Of a DNA stretch of 64,000 nt, positions 16,747 to 24,217 are shown piece by piece. The stretch's first letter is position 1; every line of letters starts with the position of its first letter. The notes under the pieces are model-generated. The model had not been told where the DNA came from. It searched no databases and was given only the letters and a program-made list of their open reading frames with translations. The DNA is from Brevibacillus centrosporus. GTDB lineage: Bacteria > Bacillota > Bacilli > Brevibacillales > Brevibacillaceae. The position numbers and the translations under genes are program-made. Location: assembly GCF_003710815.1 (NCBI RefSeq), contig NZ_RHHP01000007.1:62001-126000 (forward strand). The letters are read 5' to 3'.

Positions 16747-16822
16747 TCGTAATTGTTACGTTTTATCTTGACATCCTCATCCGAGTGGGTGTAGGATAAT
16801 CAACAAATCGTAATTGTTACGA
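16747..16822 (+). promoter_or_regulatory. Zur-controlled promoter with two Zur boxes
   Basis: Two near-identical dyads occur: TCGTAATTGTTACGT (16747-16761) and TCGTAATTGTTACGA (16808-16822). They match the Bacillus Zur consensus TCGTAATNATTACGA at nearly every position. A promoter lies between them, with TTGACA at 16768-16773, an 18-base spacer and TAGGAT at 16792-16797. One box is just upstream of -35 and the other just downstream of -10, an arrangement suited to tight repression in zinc-replete cells. Confidence 0.92.
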
Positions 16823-16853
16823 TTTAAAAAACTCTCAAGGAGCGAATAAAAGA

Positions 16854-18065
16854 ATGACAGACAAACGGATACCCGTTACGGTCTTGAGTGGCTATTTGGG
16901 AGCGGGCAAGACAACCCTGCTCAATCATGTGTTGAACAATCGCGATGGGCTGCGAGTAGCCGTTATTGTTAACGATTTAAGTGAGGTAAATGTAGATGGT
17001 GCTCTCGTTTCACAAGGAGGGGGGATCTCTCGAGTGGAGGAAAAGGTAGTGGAAATGTCCAACGGATGCATCTGCTGCACACTGCGAGAGGATTTGCTGA
17101 CAGAAGTCGAGCGGCTGGCTTTGGAAGGGCGATACGATTACATACTGATCGAATCGACTGGCATCGGTGAGCCAGTGCCTGTTGCACAGACCTTTACCTA
17201 TCTGGACGAGGAAAACGGAATCAATCTCTCTGCCCACTGCCGCTTGGATACGATGGTAACAGTCGTGGATGCGTATCGCTTCTGGCATGACTTTTCCTCG
17301 GGAGAAAGTCTACTGGACAGAGAGCAGGCCGTAGGGGAGGAAGACACCCGCGAAGTGGTCGATCTGCTGATCAGCCAAATCGAGTTTTGCGATGTCCTCA
17401 TCCTGAACAAATGCGATCTGGTTGACCCAGAGGATCTGCAGAAGCTGGAAGGAGTTCTGCGCAAGCTGCAGCCGAACGCCCGGCTGATTCGCTCCAAACG
17501 GGGACAGGTAGAGCCACACGAAATTTTGAATACAGGCCTGTTTGATTTTGAACGTGCCAGTCAGTCGGCGGGCTGGATTGCCGAGCTGCAAAAAGAGGAG
17601 CATACACCAGAGACTGATGAGTACGGGATTTCCTCTTTTGTCTTTCGTGCAAGACGCCCCTTGCATCCCGAACGCTTTGGGAAATGGCTCACCCAATGGT
17701 CGGAAGAAGTCGTCCGGGCAAAGGGCTTCTTTTGGCTGGCGACACGCAATGATGTGGCCATGACGCTGAGTCAGGCTGGGCCTTCGATCGAGGTGGGAGT
17801 TGCCGGGCTTTGGACAGCAGCGCTACCGGAAGCAGAAAGACAAATTCTGCTCGCCGAAGATCCAGAGTGGCAAGCAGGATGGGATCCCGAGCATGGAGAT
17901 CGAACCAATGAGCTTGTCTTTATCGGCATCGACTTGAACCGGGAGCAGATCGAGGACCAATTGCAGATGTGCCTGTTGACCGACGAGGAGTTCGCGGCTG
18001 ATTGGTCGCTGCTTCCGGATCCGTTGCCTACGGCTGACACCGTCGTAGAGACAATGACTTCCTGA
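16854..18065 (+). CDS. zagA: Zinc-responsive COG0523 GTPase (ZagA/YciC family)
   Basis: The protein is 403 residues. The P-loop GYLGAGKT is at 13-20, the family metal motif CICC (GCxCC) at 72-75, the GTP motif ILNKCD near 181-186, and a C-terminal CobW-type domain is present. ZagA in B. subtilis is a metallochaperone that supports zinc enzymes such as FolE under zinc limitation. Two Zur boxes flank its promoter, and a zinc-free ribosomal protein gene follows, which together make the assignment strong. The ATG follows AAGGAGCG. Confidence 0.94.
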   Translation: MTDKRIPVTVLSGYLGAGKTTLLNHVLNNRDGLRVAVIVNDLSEVNVDGALVSQGGGISRVEEKVVEMSNGCICCTLREDLLTEVERLALEGRYDYILIESTGIGEPVPVAQTFTYLDEENGINLSAHCRLDTMVTVVDAYRFWHDFSSGESLLDREQAVGEEDTREVVDLLISQIEFCDVLILNKCDLVDPEDLQKLEGVLRKLQPNARLIRSKRGQVEPHEILNTGLFDFERASQSAGWIAELQKEEHTPETDEYGISSFVFRARRPLHPERFGKWLTQWSEEVVRAKGFFWLATRNDVAMTLSQAGPSIEVGVAGLWTAALPEAERQILLAEDPEWQAGWDPEHGDRTNELVFIGIDLNREQIEDQLQMCLLTDEEFAADWSLLPDPLPTADTVVETMTS

Positions 18066-18079
18066 GGAGGAGATAACAG

Positions 18080-18229
18080 ATGAGAGTCAATATTACCTTG
18101 CAATGCACAGAGACGGGGGACCGCAACTATATCACAACGAAAAACAAACGCACCCATCCCGAGCGGCTGGAGCTGAAAAAGTACTCTCCACGCTTGAAAA
18201 AATACACCCTACACCGGGAAACCAAGTAG
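18080..18229 (+). CDS. rpmG: Ribosomal protein L33, zinc-free (C-minus) paralog
   Basis: This 49-residue protein is clearly bL33 ([20 protein letters not shown] start, LHRETK end). In zinc-binding forms two Cys pairs coordinate the metal; here only one Cys remains (QCTET in place of CTEC, and YSPR in place of YCPR). It is the zinc-independent paralog that replaces zinc L33 in ribosomes under zinc starvation and frees the metal. The ATG at 18080 follows GAGGAGGAGATAACAG, 14 bases after zagA, so both share the Zur promoter. It ends only 2 bases from the convergent glycerate kinase stop. Confidence 0.93.
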   Translation: MRVNITLQCTETGDRNYITTKNKRTHPERLELKKYSPRLKKYTLHRETK

Positions 18230-18231
18230 CA

Positions 18232-19368
18232 CTAAAGCCTTCGATGGGAAAAAAGGCGAATGGCCTGCTCGGCGGTTTGGGCCAAAAGCTCAGGCGCCTG
18301 CCGCATAGACTGCTCGAGCGTCATAGGTTTATTGGCGATACAAAAAACGGCGGTGACGCCTTCCTGATAGAGCGCTTCTATGCCTTTTCCAACTGAGCCT
18401 GCCAGTACGAGACAGGGGATACCGGATTGTTTGGCGAGCCGTGCAACTCCGGTGGGCGTTTTCCCTTGAGCGGTTTGATAATCGACCTGACCTTCACCGG
18501 TTATGACGAGGTCTGCGCCCGTCAAGGCATCCGGAAGTCCAGTCGTCTCGAGCACAATCTGGATGCCTGACTGCAGCTGGCCTCCCAAAAAGGCGAGCAA
18601 GGCACCTGCTACTCCACCCGCTGCACCCGTTCCTGGCAAGTCGTGAATCGCGATTCCTTCTGTCTGGTAGATCAGGTCGGCAAAGCGGCGCAGACTGTCA
18701 TCGAGTTGGGCCACCATTTCTGGTGTGGCTCCTTTTTGTGGGCCAAAAACGTGAGACGCACCATTCGGACCCACAAACGGATTGGTGACGTCACAGGCGA
18801 CGATGAACTGACATTCGTTGAGGCGCGGGTCGGCTTGACTGTTGTCCAGTCGTTTAAGCCTGGCGAGCGCCCCACCTCCAAAAGCAATAGCTTGATCCAG
18901 CTGGTCGAGCAGTTGAAAGCCGAGGGCTTGCAGCATGCCTGCCCCTCCGTCGTTGGTCGCACTGCCACCGATGCCGAGAATAAAGCGGCGGCAGCCCAGA
19001 TCAAGCCCTGCGCGGATCAGCTGCCCAAACCCGTAGGTCGTGGTATGCAGCGGATTTCTCTCCTCTTCGTTGATGAGATAAAGACCAGCTGCTGCTGCCA
19101 GCTCAATCACGCAGGTGACGCCATCCCCGAGAATACCGAGCGGGGCAGTAATGTCGCGGCCAAGCGGATTTTTTACAGGAGAATACAGCAGCTTGCCGCC
19201 TGTCGCATCTACCAGGCATTGCAGGGTACCTTCTCCACCATCCGCCATCGGCTTGATCACGATCTCGCTAGCGGGCATGGCTTTGCGTACCCCAAGGGCG
19301 ATGGACTTTGCGACCTCTAGCGCAGTGAGACTTCCTTTAAAGGAATCAGGGGCAATGACGATTTTCAT
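18232..19368 (-). CDS. glxK: Glycerate kinase, GlxK/GarK type
   Basis: The protein is 378 residues, the usual length of the GarK/GlxK family. Hallmarks are MKIVIAPDSFKGSL at the N-terminus, MADGGEGT near residue 42, GIGGSATNDGG, GTGAAGG, and ITGEGQVDYQT near the C-terminus. It phosphorylates D-glycerate, feeding it into lower glycolysis. It lies 99 bases downstream of the antiporter gene on the same strand but beyond a terminator, so it is probably a separate unit. Its 3' end nearly touches rpmG, so the two transcripts must overlap. Confidence 0.95.
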   Translation of the reverse strand: MKIVIAPDSFKGSLTALEVAKSIALGVRKAMPASEIVIKPMADGGEGTLQCLVDATGGKLLYSPVKNPLGRDITAPLGILGDGVTCVIELAAAAGLYLINEEERNPLHTTTYGFGQLIRAGLDLGCRRFILGIGGSATNDGGAGMLQALGFQLLDQLDQAIAFGGGALARLKRLDNSQADPRLNECQFIVACDVTNPFVGPNGASHVFGPQKGATPEMVAQLDDSLRRFADLIYQTEGIAIHDLPGTGAAGGVAGALLAFLGGQLQSGIQIVLETTGLPDALTGADLVITGEGQVDYQTAQGKTPTGVARLAKQSGIPCLVLAGSVGKGIEALYQEGVTAVFCIANKPMTLEQSMRQAPELLAQTAEQAIRLFSHRRL

Positions 19369-19405
19369 GACGACCGACCTCCTTATTTCTCCCCTTCATT
19401 ATAAT

Positions 19406-19458
19406 GGAAAAACGCCCTCCGACTGAACCGCTTGAATAGCAGGTGCAGCGAGGGCGTG
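19406..19458 (-). terminator. Terminator of the antiporter gene
   Basis: ACGCCCT(C) at 19412-19419 pairs with (G)AGGGCGT at 19450-19457. On the minus strand the stem is followed by TTTTT. Confidence 0.7.
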
Positions 19459-19466
19459 ATTTGTTT

Positions 19467-20633
19467 TTACGCGTTCTTTTTCAAGGCCAGAGAATCATGG
19501 CGGCTCCCTTTCTCGGAAAAGAAGAACTTCATCATGGGAGGCGTTACAACGGTTGTCACGAGGACAACCACGATCAGCACAGCAAACATGTCTTGGGTGA
19601 GCAGCTGATTTTCCAGCCCGATAGCTGCGATGATCAGGGCAACCTCCCCGCGAGAGACCATCGCAGATCCGATCGCAATCGAGTTACGCCATGGAAAGCC
19701 CGTCAGCTTGGCGCCAACAGCCCCTCCGAACAGCTTGGAGGCGATGGCGAGAATACTGAGGGAGACGATCAACCATAGATTTTCCCCGATTCCGTCAAAT
19801 TGGGCTGTGATTCCCACAGAGGTAAAGAAGATGGGGACAAACAAGGAGTAGCCGATCGTCTCCACTTTGTGCGTGATTTCATCCCGGAAGTTTGTAAGAC
19901 CAATCGCCACACCGGCGATATAGGCGCCGATAATGGCAGCTACCCCTGTGTACTCCGCAAAGTAGGCAAACAGAAAGCAGATGATCAAGCCGGCTGACAT
20001 GACGGATTGCGTGACTTTCAGTGCGGCAAACTTGCTGAGTGCCCACGGAACCACTTTCCATGACACCAGAATAATAATCGCAAAGAATGCGATTTTTTTC
20101 AGGATCACCATCCCCAGATTGATATCGCCGCCTGTAAAGCTCATGAGAAACGCCAATGCCAGAATGACCAGAACGTCATCGATGACGGCAGCGCCCATGA
20201 TCGTCGAGCCCTCCTTGGAGCTAAGCTTGCCCAATTCCTTGAGCGTTTGTACCGAGATGCTCACGCTGGTAGCAGAGAGCAACAGCCCCAGAAAGACCGA
20301 TTCAATCGACGAGAGTCCCATCGCGAGTCCAGCCCCATATCCCAGAGCCAGTGGAACCACAATTCCCATGACGCCGACAGAAGTAGAGGCTTTTCCGGTC
20401 CGCTTGAACTCATGGACGTCCGTTTCCAGACCAGCGATGAACATAAGCAAGATCACACCGATTTGGCTGAGCTCTGAAATTATTTCCGTATGGGTCACGA
20501 AGCCGAGCACGCTTGGCCCCAGAACAATCCCGACCAAGAGCTTTCCGAGAACAGAAGGCTGACCTAGGCGAACACTGATATCTCCCGCTACTTTGGAAGC
20601 GATCAGAATCACGGCGAGCTGTAGAATGAGCAT
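19467..20633 (-). CDS. CPA2-family monovalent cation/proton antiporter
   Basis: The protein is 388 residues with about 12 membrane segments, from the ATG at 20633 after AAAGGGGG; the longer frame to 20684 overlaps the leader hairpin. The family pattern is visible: QPSVLGKLLVGIVLGPSVLG near residue 25, FIAGLETD near residue 76 and the AAVIDDVLVILALA helix with the ion-binding Asp pair. The GAYIAGVAIG helix is also present. It lacks the C-terminal TrkA-N domain of KefB, like many short Bacillales members. It exchanges K+ or Na+ for protons. A long structured leader upstream suggests control by attenuation. Confidence 0.88.
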   Translation of the reverse strand: MLILQLAVILIASKVAGDISVRLGQPSVLGKLLVGIVLGPSVLGFVTHTEIISELSQIGVILLMFIAGLETDVHEFKRTGKASTSVGVMGIVVPLALGYGAGLAMGLSSIESVFLGLLLSATSVSISVQTLKELGKLSSKEGSTIMGAAVIDDVLVILALAFLMSFTGGDINLGMVILKKIAFFAIIILVSWKVVPWALSKFAALKVTQSVMSAGLIICFLFAYFAEYTGVAAIIGAYIAGVAIGLTNFRDEITHKVETIGYSLFVPIFFTSVGITAQFDGIGENLWLIVSLSILAIASKLFGGAVGAKLTGFPWRNSIAIGSAMVSRGEVALIIAAIGLENQLLTQDMFAVLIVVVLVTTVVTPPMMKFFFSEKGSRHDSLALKKNA

Positions 20634-20660
20634 GTGATTTCCCCCTTTGGTATCGAATAA

Positions 20661-20743
20661 AAAACAAAAAGAGCCCGCAAACATAGCCTCCCTTTTGTCA
20701 GACTTCCGAAAAAAGACAAAAAGGACCCTATGTTGACAGGCTC
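20661..20743 (-). promoter_or_regulatory. Long terminator-like hairpin in the antiporter 5' leader
   Basis: On the minus strand an interrupted stem folds a stretch of over 70 bases: GAGCC/GGCTC at the base, AACATAG/CTATGTT in the middle and CCTTTTTGTC/GACAAAAGG near the loop. It is followed immediately by TTTTTGTTTT (20670-20661). No minus-strand gene lies upstream that would need a terminator, and the antiporter ribosome-binding site starts about 20 bases beyond. It therefore lies in the leader and could act as an attenuator or riboswitch platform. It matches no riboswitch consensus I know. Confidence 0.55.
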
Positions 20744-20847
20744 CACCAGTGTTCTATACTTATGAACTTGTTCGTTGACTTACACTTATTTTACCATGAG
20801 GATACCGAATCGTAAACCAATTTAGCCAGGAATTCACTGGGAAGTGT

Positions 20848-21210
20848 ATGGGAGTGAAGGGAATGTCGATCAAAATCAGCAAAGAAAACGCAGAACACTA
20901 CATCTGGGGAGGCGTCTGTGATGGCTGGCATCTCGTGAAAGGGCAGGAGCTGAGTGTCATCCACGAGCGAATGCCCGGTCAAACGGCAGAGGTGCGCCAT
21001 TTTCACGAGCGGTCTCGTCAGTTTTTCTTTGTGCTCAGCGGACAGGCTGTACTGGAGGTAGAGGGTGTTCGTCATATCATCGGAAGTCAGGAAGGCGTAG
21101 AGGTTCCTCCAGGAGTGTCCCATCAAATGCGGAACGAAGGAGCGGGGGCGGTGGAATTCCTTGTCATTTCCCAACCGACGACTCGGGGAGACCGCATCAA
21201 CGAGGAGTAA
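20848..21210 (+). CDS. Small cupin-domain protein
   Basis: The protein is 120 residues, a single cupin fold. Motif 1 is RHFHERSRQFFFVLSGQA and motif 2 is GVEVPPGVSHQMRN, with metal ligands His, His, Glu-like and His positions mostly retained. Start choice is uncertain between the ATG at 20848 and the ATG at 20863 (MSIKISK), both with weak sites. Enzyme or binding function cannot be named. It is divergent from the antiporter and monocistronic. Confidence 0.82.
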   Translation: MGVKGMSIKISKENAEHYIWGGVCDGWHLVKGQELSVIHERMPGQTAEVRHFHERSRQFFFVLSGQAVLEVEGVRHIIGSQEGVEVPPGVSHQMRNEGAGAVEFLVISQPTTRGDRINEE

Positions 21211-21223
21211 GAAAAAGGAGCAA

Positions 21224-21257
21224 CAAAAAAGCCTGGCCGTCTATGAAACGGGCAGGC
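21224..21257 (-). terminator. Terminator of the small membrane-protein operon
   Basis: GCCTGGCCGT (21231-21240) pairs with ACGGGCAGGC (21248-21257) with one mismatch. On the minus strand it is followed by TTTTTTG. It may also serve the convergent cupin gene weakly. Confidence 0.7.
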
Positions 21258-21278
21258 TTGCTATTTAGCATCGTTACG

Positions 21279-21413
21279 TTACTTCATGTTGATAAAATCG
21301 GTCATTTGCACAAAAGCGTCTGCCAAAGCGTGAAGGCTTTCTGCCGTTTGGAAGGCAAAAATGGGCAGGCTAACAGCAAATAATAAAGCTTCTCCGATGT
21401 ATTTGGCGATCAT
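21279..21413 (-). CDS. 44-residue hypothetical protein
   Basis: An ATG at 21413 follows AAGGAGGTAGATCTT, a near-ideal ribosome-binding site. The product is an amphipathic/hydrophobic small protein (EALLFAVSLPIFAFQTAESL, ending FVQMTDFINMK) with one likely membrane-seeking helix. It lies 38 bases after another small membrane protein gene and is followed by a terminator. I recognise no family. Confidence 0.68.
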   Translation of the reverse strand: MIAKYIGEALLFAVSLPIFAFQTAESLHALADAFVQMTDFINMK

Positions 21414-21451
21414 AAGATCTACCTCCTTTTTGGTCTATTCCAGCAAACGGA

Positions 21452-21733
21452 TTATCCAAAAATCAGGAGATCATATGTATCAGGTTCGCCATCTGCATGC
21501 TGCGTGCGCCGGATTAATCGGTTGCGCAGCGGTTGCCTTGCCGCCATCGGATAGGTTTCAACCATACCAGGATTAATGCTGGGTTGATAAGCATCACTTA
21601 GGTGCCATTGAATAGCCGGCTTTCGTGGAGACGCACACCTTCTCAAGTAAAATATCGAGGTGAAGCACCCCACAAAAAGGGCGAGCAAGGCGAAGAAATC
21701 CTCCAGGGAAAGCAAGAACAAAAAGTCTTCCAT
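21452..21733 (-). CDS. 93-residue hypothetical single-pass membrane protein
   Basis: The start is the ATG at 21733 after AAAGGAGGAGAATCGCC; an upstream in-frame ATG at 21760 is less well placed. An N-terminal hydrophobic segment (FLFLLSLEDFFALLALFVGC) is followed by a hydrophilic, Pro-rich and Arg-rich cytoplasmic or surface tail. It forms a two-gene unit with the 44-residue gene. A palindrome, AAGAACCTGCGTTCTT, lies about 30 bases upstream. No homologous family is recognised. Confidence 0.62.
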   Translation of the reverse strand: MEDFLFLLSLEDFFALLALFVGCFTSIFYLRRCASPRKPAIQWHLSDAYQPSINPGMVETYPMAARQPLRNRLIRRTQHADGEPDTYDLLIFG

Positions 21734-21763
21734 GGCGATTCTCCTCCTTTCTGTTGGCAACGC

Positions 21764-21779
21764 AAGAACCTGCGTTCTT
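21764..21779 (-). promoter_or_regulatory. Palindrome upstream of the small membrane-protein operon
   Basis: AAGAAC-N4-GTTCTT is a perfect 6+6 dyad placed between the ribosome-binding site and a possible -10 (GATAAT on the minus strand, near 21816). It could be an operator. Confidence 0.3.
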
Positions 21780-21860
21780 GGTAACCATCATTCTACTCCT
21801 GTTCACATTATCAGGCAACCCATAATAATGAGGAAAATGCGTGCAGTCGAAATCGTTGTC

Positions 21861-22280
21861 CTATTTGATTTTTCCGATGGAGAGGCTGATTCGGTAATTG
21901 CCAAAAGGCAGCAGCTCATCCAGCAGAGCGGTGAGAGTAGTCTGGTCTCTGACACGCACGATCAGGGAGTAACAGCCTTCACCGCTTGTCCGATAGGCTT
22001 CGGCAATTTCTGACCGAGTGGACACAAAGCGAATGAAGGATTGGTGGTCATTGGTATTCATGAACATCGAGACAATCGCGGTCAACGAAGGCTCGGCTGG
22101 TATTTTGGAGGTATCGATCCTTGTCGTATAGCCTTGAATCACTCCCTGCTCCTCCATCCTTCTGATGCGGTTGCCAACGGCCTGACCGCTCAAATGGACT
22201 CGCTCCCCGATGTCTTTCCACTGAAGTCGGCTATTTTCACGCAGCAAATCGAGAATAGACAGGTCTGTTTGATCGAGCAT
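21861..22280 (-). CDS. Lrp/AsnC-family transcriptional regulator
   Basis: The protein is 139 residues. The N-terminal helix-turn-helix (LDQTDLSILDLLRENSRLQW, then VHLSGQAVGNRIRRMEEQGV) is followed by a RAM-type ligand-binding domain (ending SLIVRVRDQTTLTALLDEL). Members sense amino acids or related metabolites and bind as octamers. The start at 22280 follows GAAAGGAGATTGCC. It is divergent from an MBL-fold hydrolase gene; the 116-base shared region contains a perfect ATACTAGTAT palindrome. Confidence 0.93.
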   Translation of the reverse strand: MLDQTDLSILDLLRENSRLQWKDIGERVHLSGQAVGNRIRRMEEQGVIQGYTTRIDTSKIPAEPSLTAIVSMFMNTNDHQSFIRFVSTRSEIAEAYRTSGEGCYSLIVRVRDQTTLTALLDELLPFGNYRISLSIGKIK

Positions 22281-22345
22281 GGCAATCTCCTTTCACGGCG
22301 AAAGCGAACGGATGCCTCTTCTTTCGCGGCATCAGCCACGTCCGT

Positions 22346-22376
22346 TTTACAATGAGAGTAGTGATACTAGTATAAC
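22346..22376. promoter_or_regulatory. Divergent promoter region with ATACTAGTAT palindrome
   Basis: A TTTACA -35-like element (22346-22351) precedes a 10-bp palindrome (22364-22373) that provides -10-like hexamers on both strands. Binding there would affect the Lrp-type gene and the hydrolase gene together. Confidence 0.4.
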
Positions 22377-22396
22377 TGGCAAAGGAGAGATCGAAC

Positions 22397-23158
22397 ATGC
22401 ACATTCAGCTCGTGCGTCATGCAACCCTGCGAATTACCTATAAAGGACACACGCTTTTGGTGGATCCGATGCTGAGCACGCCAGGAGAGCTGCCAGCCGT
22501 GGCCAATACGCCAAATCAGCATCCCAATCCGGGAGCAGCGCTTCCTATCTCTGTTCAGGAGGTACTGGAGGGGGTGGATGCGATTGTGGTTACGCATACG
22601 CATGGGGACCACTTGGATCCAGCTGCGATCCAACAGCTTCCGAAGAATTTGCCGCTGTTCTGCCAGCCACCTGACAAAGAAAAGCTGTCCGAGCACGGCT
22701 TTGAGCAAGTGATCGTCGTCCAGGAAGAACTGGAGTGGGAAGGCATTCGCTTCCATCGGACAGGCGGACATCATGGAACAGGAGAAATTGGGAAGCAGAT
22801 GGGACCGGTATCGGGTTTTGTGCTTCAGGCAGCGGAAGAGCCCACTTTGTATATCGCGGGGGATACGATCTGGTGCGAAGAGGTGGAGCAGGCGCTCGCG
22901 ACCTTTGATCCGAATGTCATTGTAGTTTTCGGCGGGGCTGCTCAGTTCCTGGTGGGAGATCCGATCACGATGACAAAAGAGGACATCGTGCAGGTGGCGC
23001 AAACTGCTCCTGGCAGCCAGGTATTTGTTGCACACATGGAAGTGTGGAATCACTGCTTGCTCAGTCGCAGCGAGCTTCGCGAGTACGTGGGCGAAAACAA
23101 GCTTGCCGAGCGCGTGCAAATCCCGCAAAACGGCGAGACCATCGAATATCGCCGATGA
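22397..23158 (+). CDS. MBL-fold metal-dependent hydrolase
   Basis: The protein is 253 residues of the UlaG-like metallo-beta-lactamase group. The metal motif THTHGDHLD is near residues 66-74, with further ligands in RTGGHHGTGEIG, YIAGDTIW and FVAHMEVWNHC. Members hydrolyse lactones or phosphodiesters; the substrate cannot be read here. The ATG follows AAAGGAGAGATCGAAC. It is divergent from an Lrp-type regulator, which is its likely controller. Confidence 0.88.
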   Translation: MHIQLVRHATLRITYKGHTLLVDPMLSTPGELPAVANTPNQHPNPGAALPISVQEVLEGVDAIVVTHTHGDHLDPAAIQQLPKNLPLFCQPPDKEKLSEHGFEQVIVVQEELEWEGIRFHRTGGHHGTGEIGKQMGPVSGFVLQAAEEPTLYIAGDTIWCEEVEQALATFDPNVIVVFGGAAQFLVGDPITMTKEDIVQVAQTAPGSQVFVAHMEVWNHCLLSRSELREYVGENKLAERVQIPQNGETIEYRR

Positions 23159-23186
23159 AATGGGAAAGCGTGAAATCGAAAGAACG

Positions 23187-23216
23187 AAAGCTCCGGTAAA
23201 AAGCGGGGCTTTTTTC
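23187..23216 (+). terminator. Terminator of the MBL hydrolase gene
   Basis: AAAGCTCCG (23187-23195) pairs with CGGGGCTTT (23204-23212, one G-T pair) and is followed by a T run. Confidence 0.75.
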
Positions 23217-23254
23217 TATTTATGACTGAAAAGAAAGTTAGGCTCATCCATCAT

Positions 23255-23294
23255 TTGACAAATGGAAAGCTACGTAATAAACTATTTTTACGTA
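23255..23294 (+). promoter_or_regulatory. Promoter and probable operator of the ArsR-type gene
   Basis: TTGACA (23255-23260), a 17-base spacer and TAAACT (23278-23283) form a good promoter. A perfect inverted repeat TACGTAA...TTACGTA (23271-23277 and 23288-23294) straddles the -10. This is where an autoregulating ArsR-family repressor would bind. Confidence 0.65.
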
Positions 23295-23320
23295 AATGAT
23301 TAATGTCATGAGGTGTTTTA

Positions 23321-23914
23321 GTGGCGCATGAACAGTTGGAGACGTATGTAGTCGAATCACCGGAACAGGCGATGGCGCTGTTGAACCCGCTGCGAGCAGA
23401 GATTTTGAGCCGGTTGACGGAGCCAGCGTCCGCTGCTGAGGTAGCGCGTGGGATCAACGAAATTCCCCAGCGAGTGAACTATCATTTGAAAGCGCTGGAA
23501 AAGGTCGGGCTGGTGCGCAAAGTCGGCAGTCGTCAGGTGCGCAATCTGGTTGAGGTGCTCTATTTGGCCATCGCGCGGACATATGTTTTATCGGAAGCAT
23601 TGAACTGGGCGAGTGATACGGTCCAGCAGATGAAGGATCAGGGAGCCTTGTCGCATCTGGTCAATACAGCGGAGCGAATCAAAAGGGATGCCCTGGCTTT
23701 GATGGAACGCTCCGATCAGGAAGAGCAGATACCGAGTGCGACGCTCGACGCCAGCATTCGTTTGGCGAGTGCAGAACAGCGAAGTGCCTTTGTCGAGGAG
23801 TACGTGCAGCTGGTGAATCAGCTGGTGAAAAAGTATCAGACACAGGCACAAGGGCAGGAGACGTATCAAGTCATTCTCGCTGTGTATCCGAAAGAAGGAG
23901 GAACAGAGTCATGA
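23321..23914 (+). CDS. ArsR-like winged-helix transcriptional regulator
   Basis: The protein is 197 residues from a GTG at 23321 preceded by AGGTG. An N-terminal winged helix-turn-helix is evident (LLNPLRAEILSRLTEPASAA, PQRVNYHLKALEKVGLVRKV). A longer helical C-terminal half of unknown role follows, as in ArsR-type regulators often paired with SRPBCC proteins. No metal-binding Cys cluster is visible. The next gene overlaps by ATGA, so the two are coupled. The inverted repeat over its own promoter suggests autoregulation. Confidence 0.85.
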   Translation: MAHEQLETYVVESPEQAMALLNPLRAEILSRLTEPASAAEVARGINEIPQRVNYHLKALEKVGLVRKVGSRQVRNLVEVLYLAIARTYVLSEALNWASDTVQQMKDQGALSHLVNTAERIKRDALALMERSDQEEQIPSATLDASIRLASAEQRSAFVEEYVQLVNQLVKKYQTQAQGQETYQVILAVYPKEGGTES

Positions 23915-24174
23915 GAGCAGAGTCCACTTCGCCAAGCAAGGCCAGACCTGTAGTGGTTTGGGAAAGCCGCCCGGAGCGTCAATCGGGCAATGTCATTTCG
24001 CTCCCGTCTCGGGCAGGGAATCCCCCAGCTGTGGAGCAGGAGGCTTCCGTCAAGACGTGGACAGTAGGGCCTGCTGAGAGCCCGGCTATCGTCACAGAGG
24101 TGTCCTCCGGCTTTCACCGCAAAAGTGTGCAGGCTGCTTCGCCGCAGTCGATGTGCATGTACAATGCCGCTTAG
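23911..24174 (+). CDS. 87-residue hypothetical protein coupled to the ArsR-type gene
   Basis: The ATG at 23911 overlaps the regulator stop (ATGA) and has AAGGAGGAACAG upstream, so translation is well supported. The product is rich in Ser, Pro, Val and Ala with no clear helix, membrane segment or known domain. It does not look like the SRPBCC partner often found after such regulators. It ends 43 bases before clpP in the same direction. Low-complexity composition leaves open that it is a decayed or lineage-specific gene. Confidence 0.55.
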   Translation: MRAESTSPSKARPVVVWESRPERQSGNVISLPSRAGNPPAVEQEASVKTWTVGPAESPAIVTEVSSGFHRKSVQAASPQSMCMYNAA

Positions 24175-24217
24175 CAGCCATTACCAAATATCCCGTCATT
24201 AAAAGGAGGCGTTTTGG

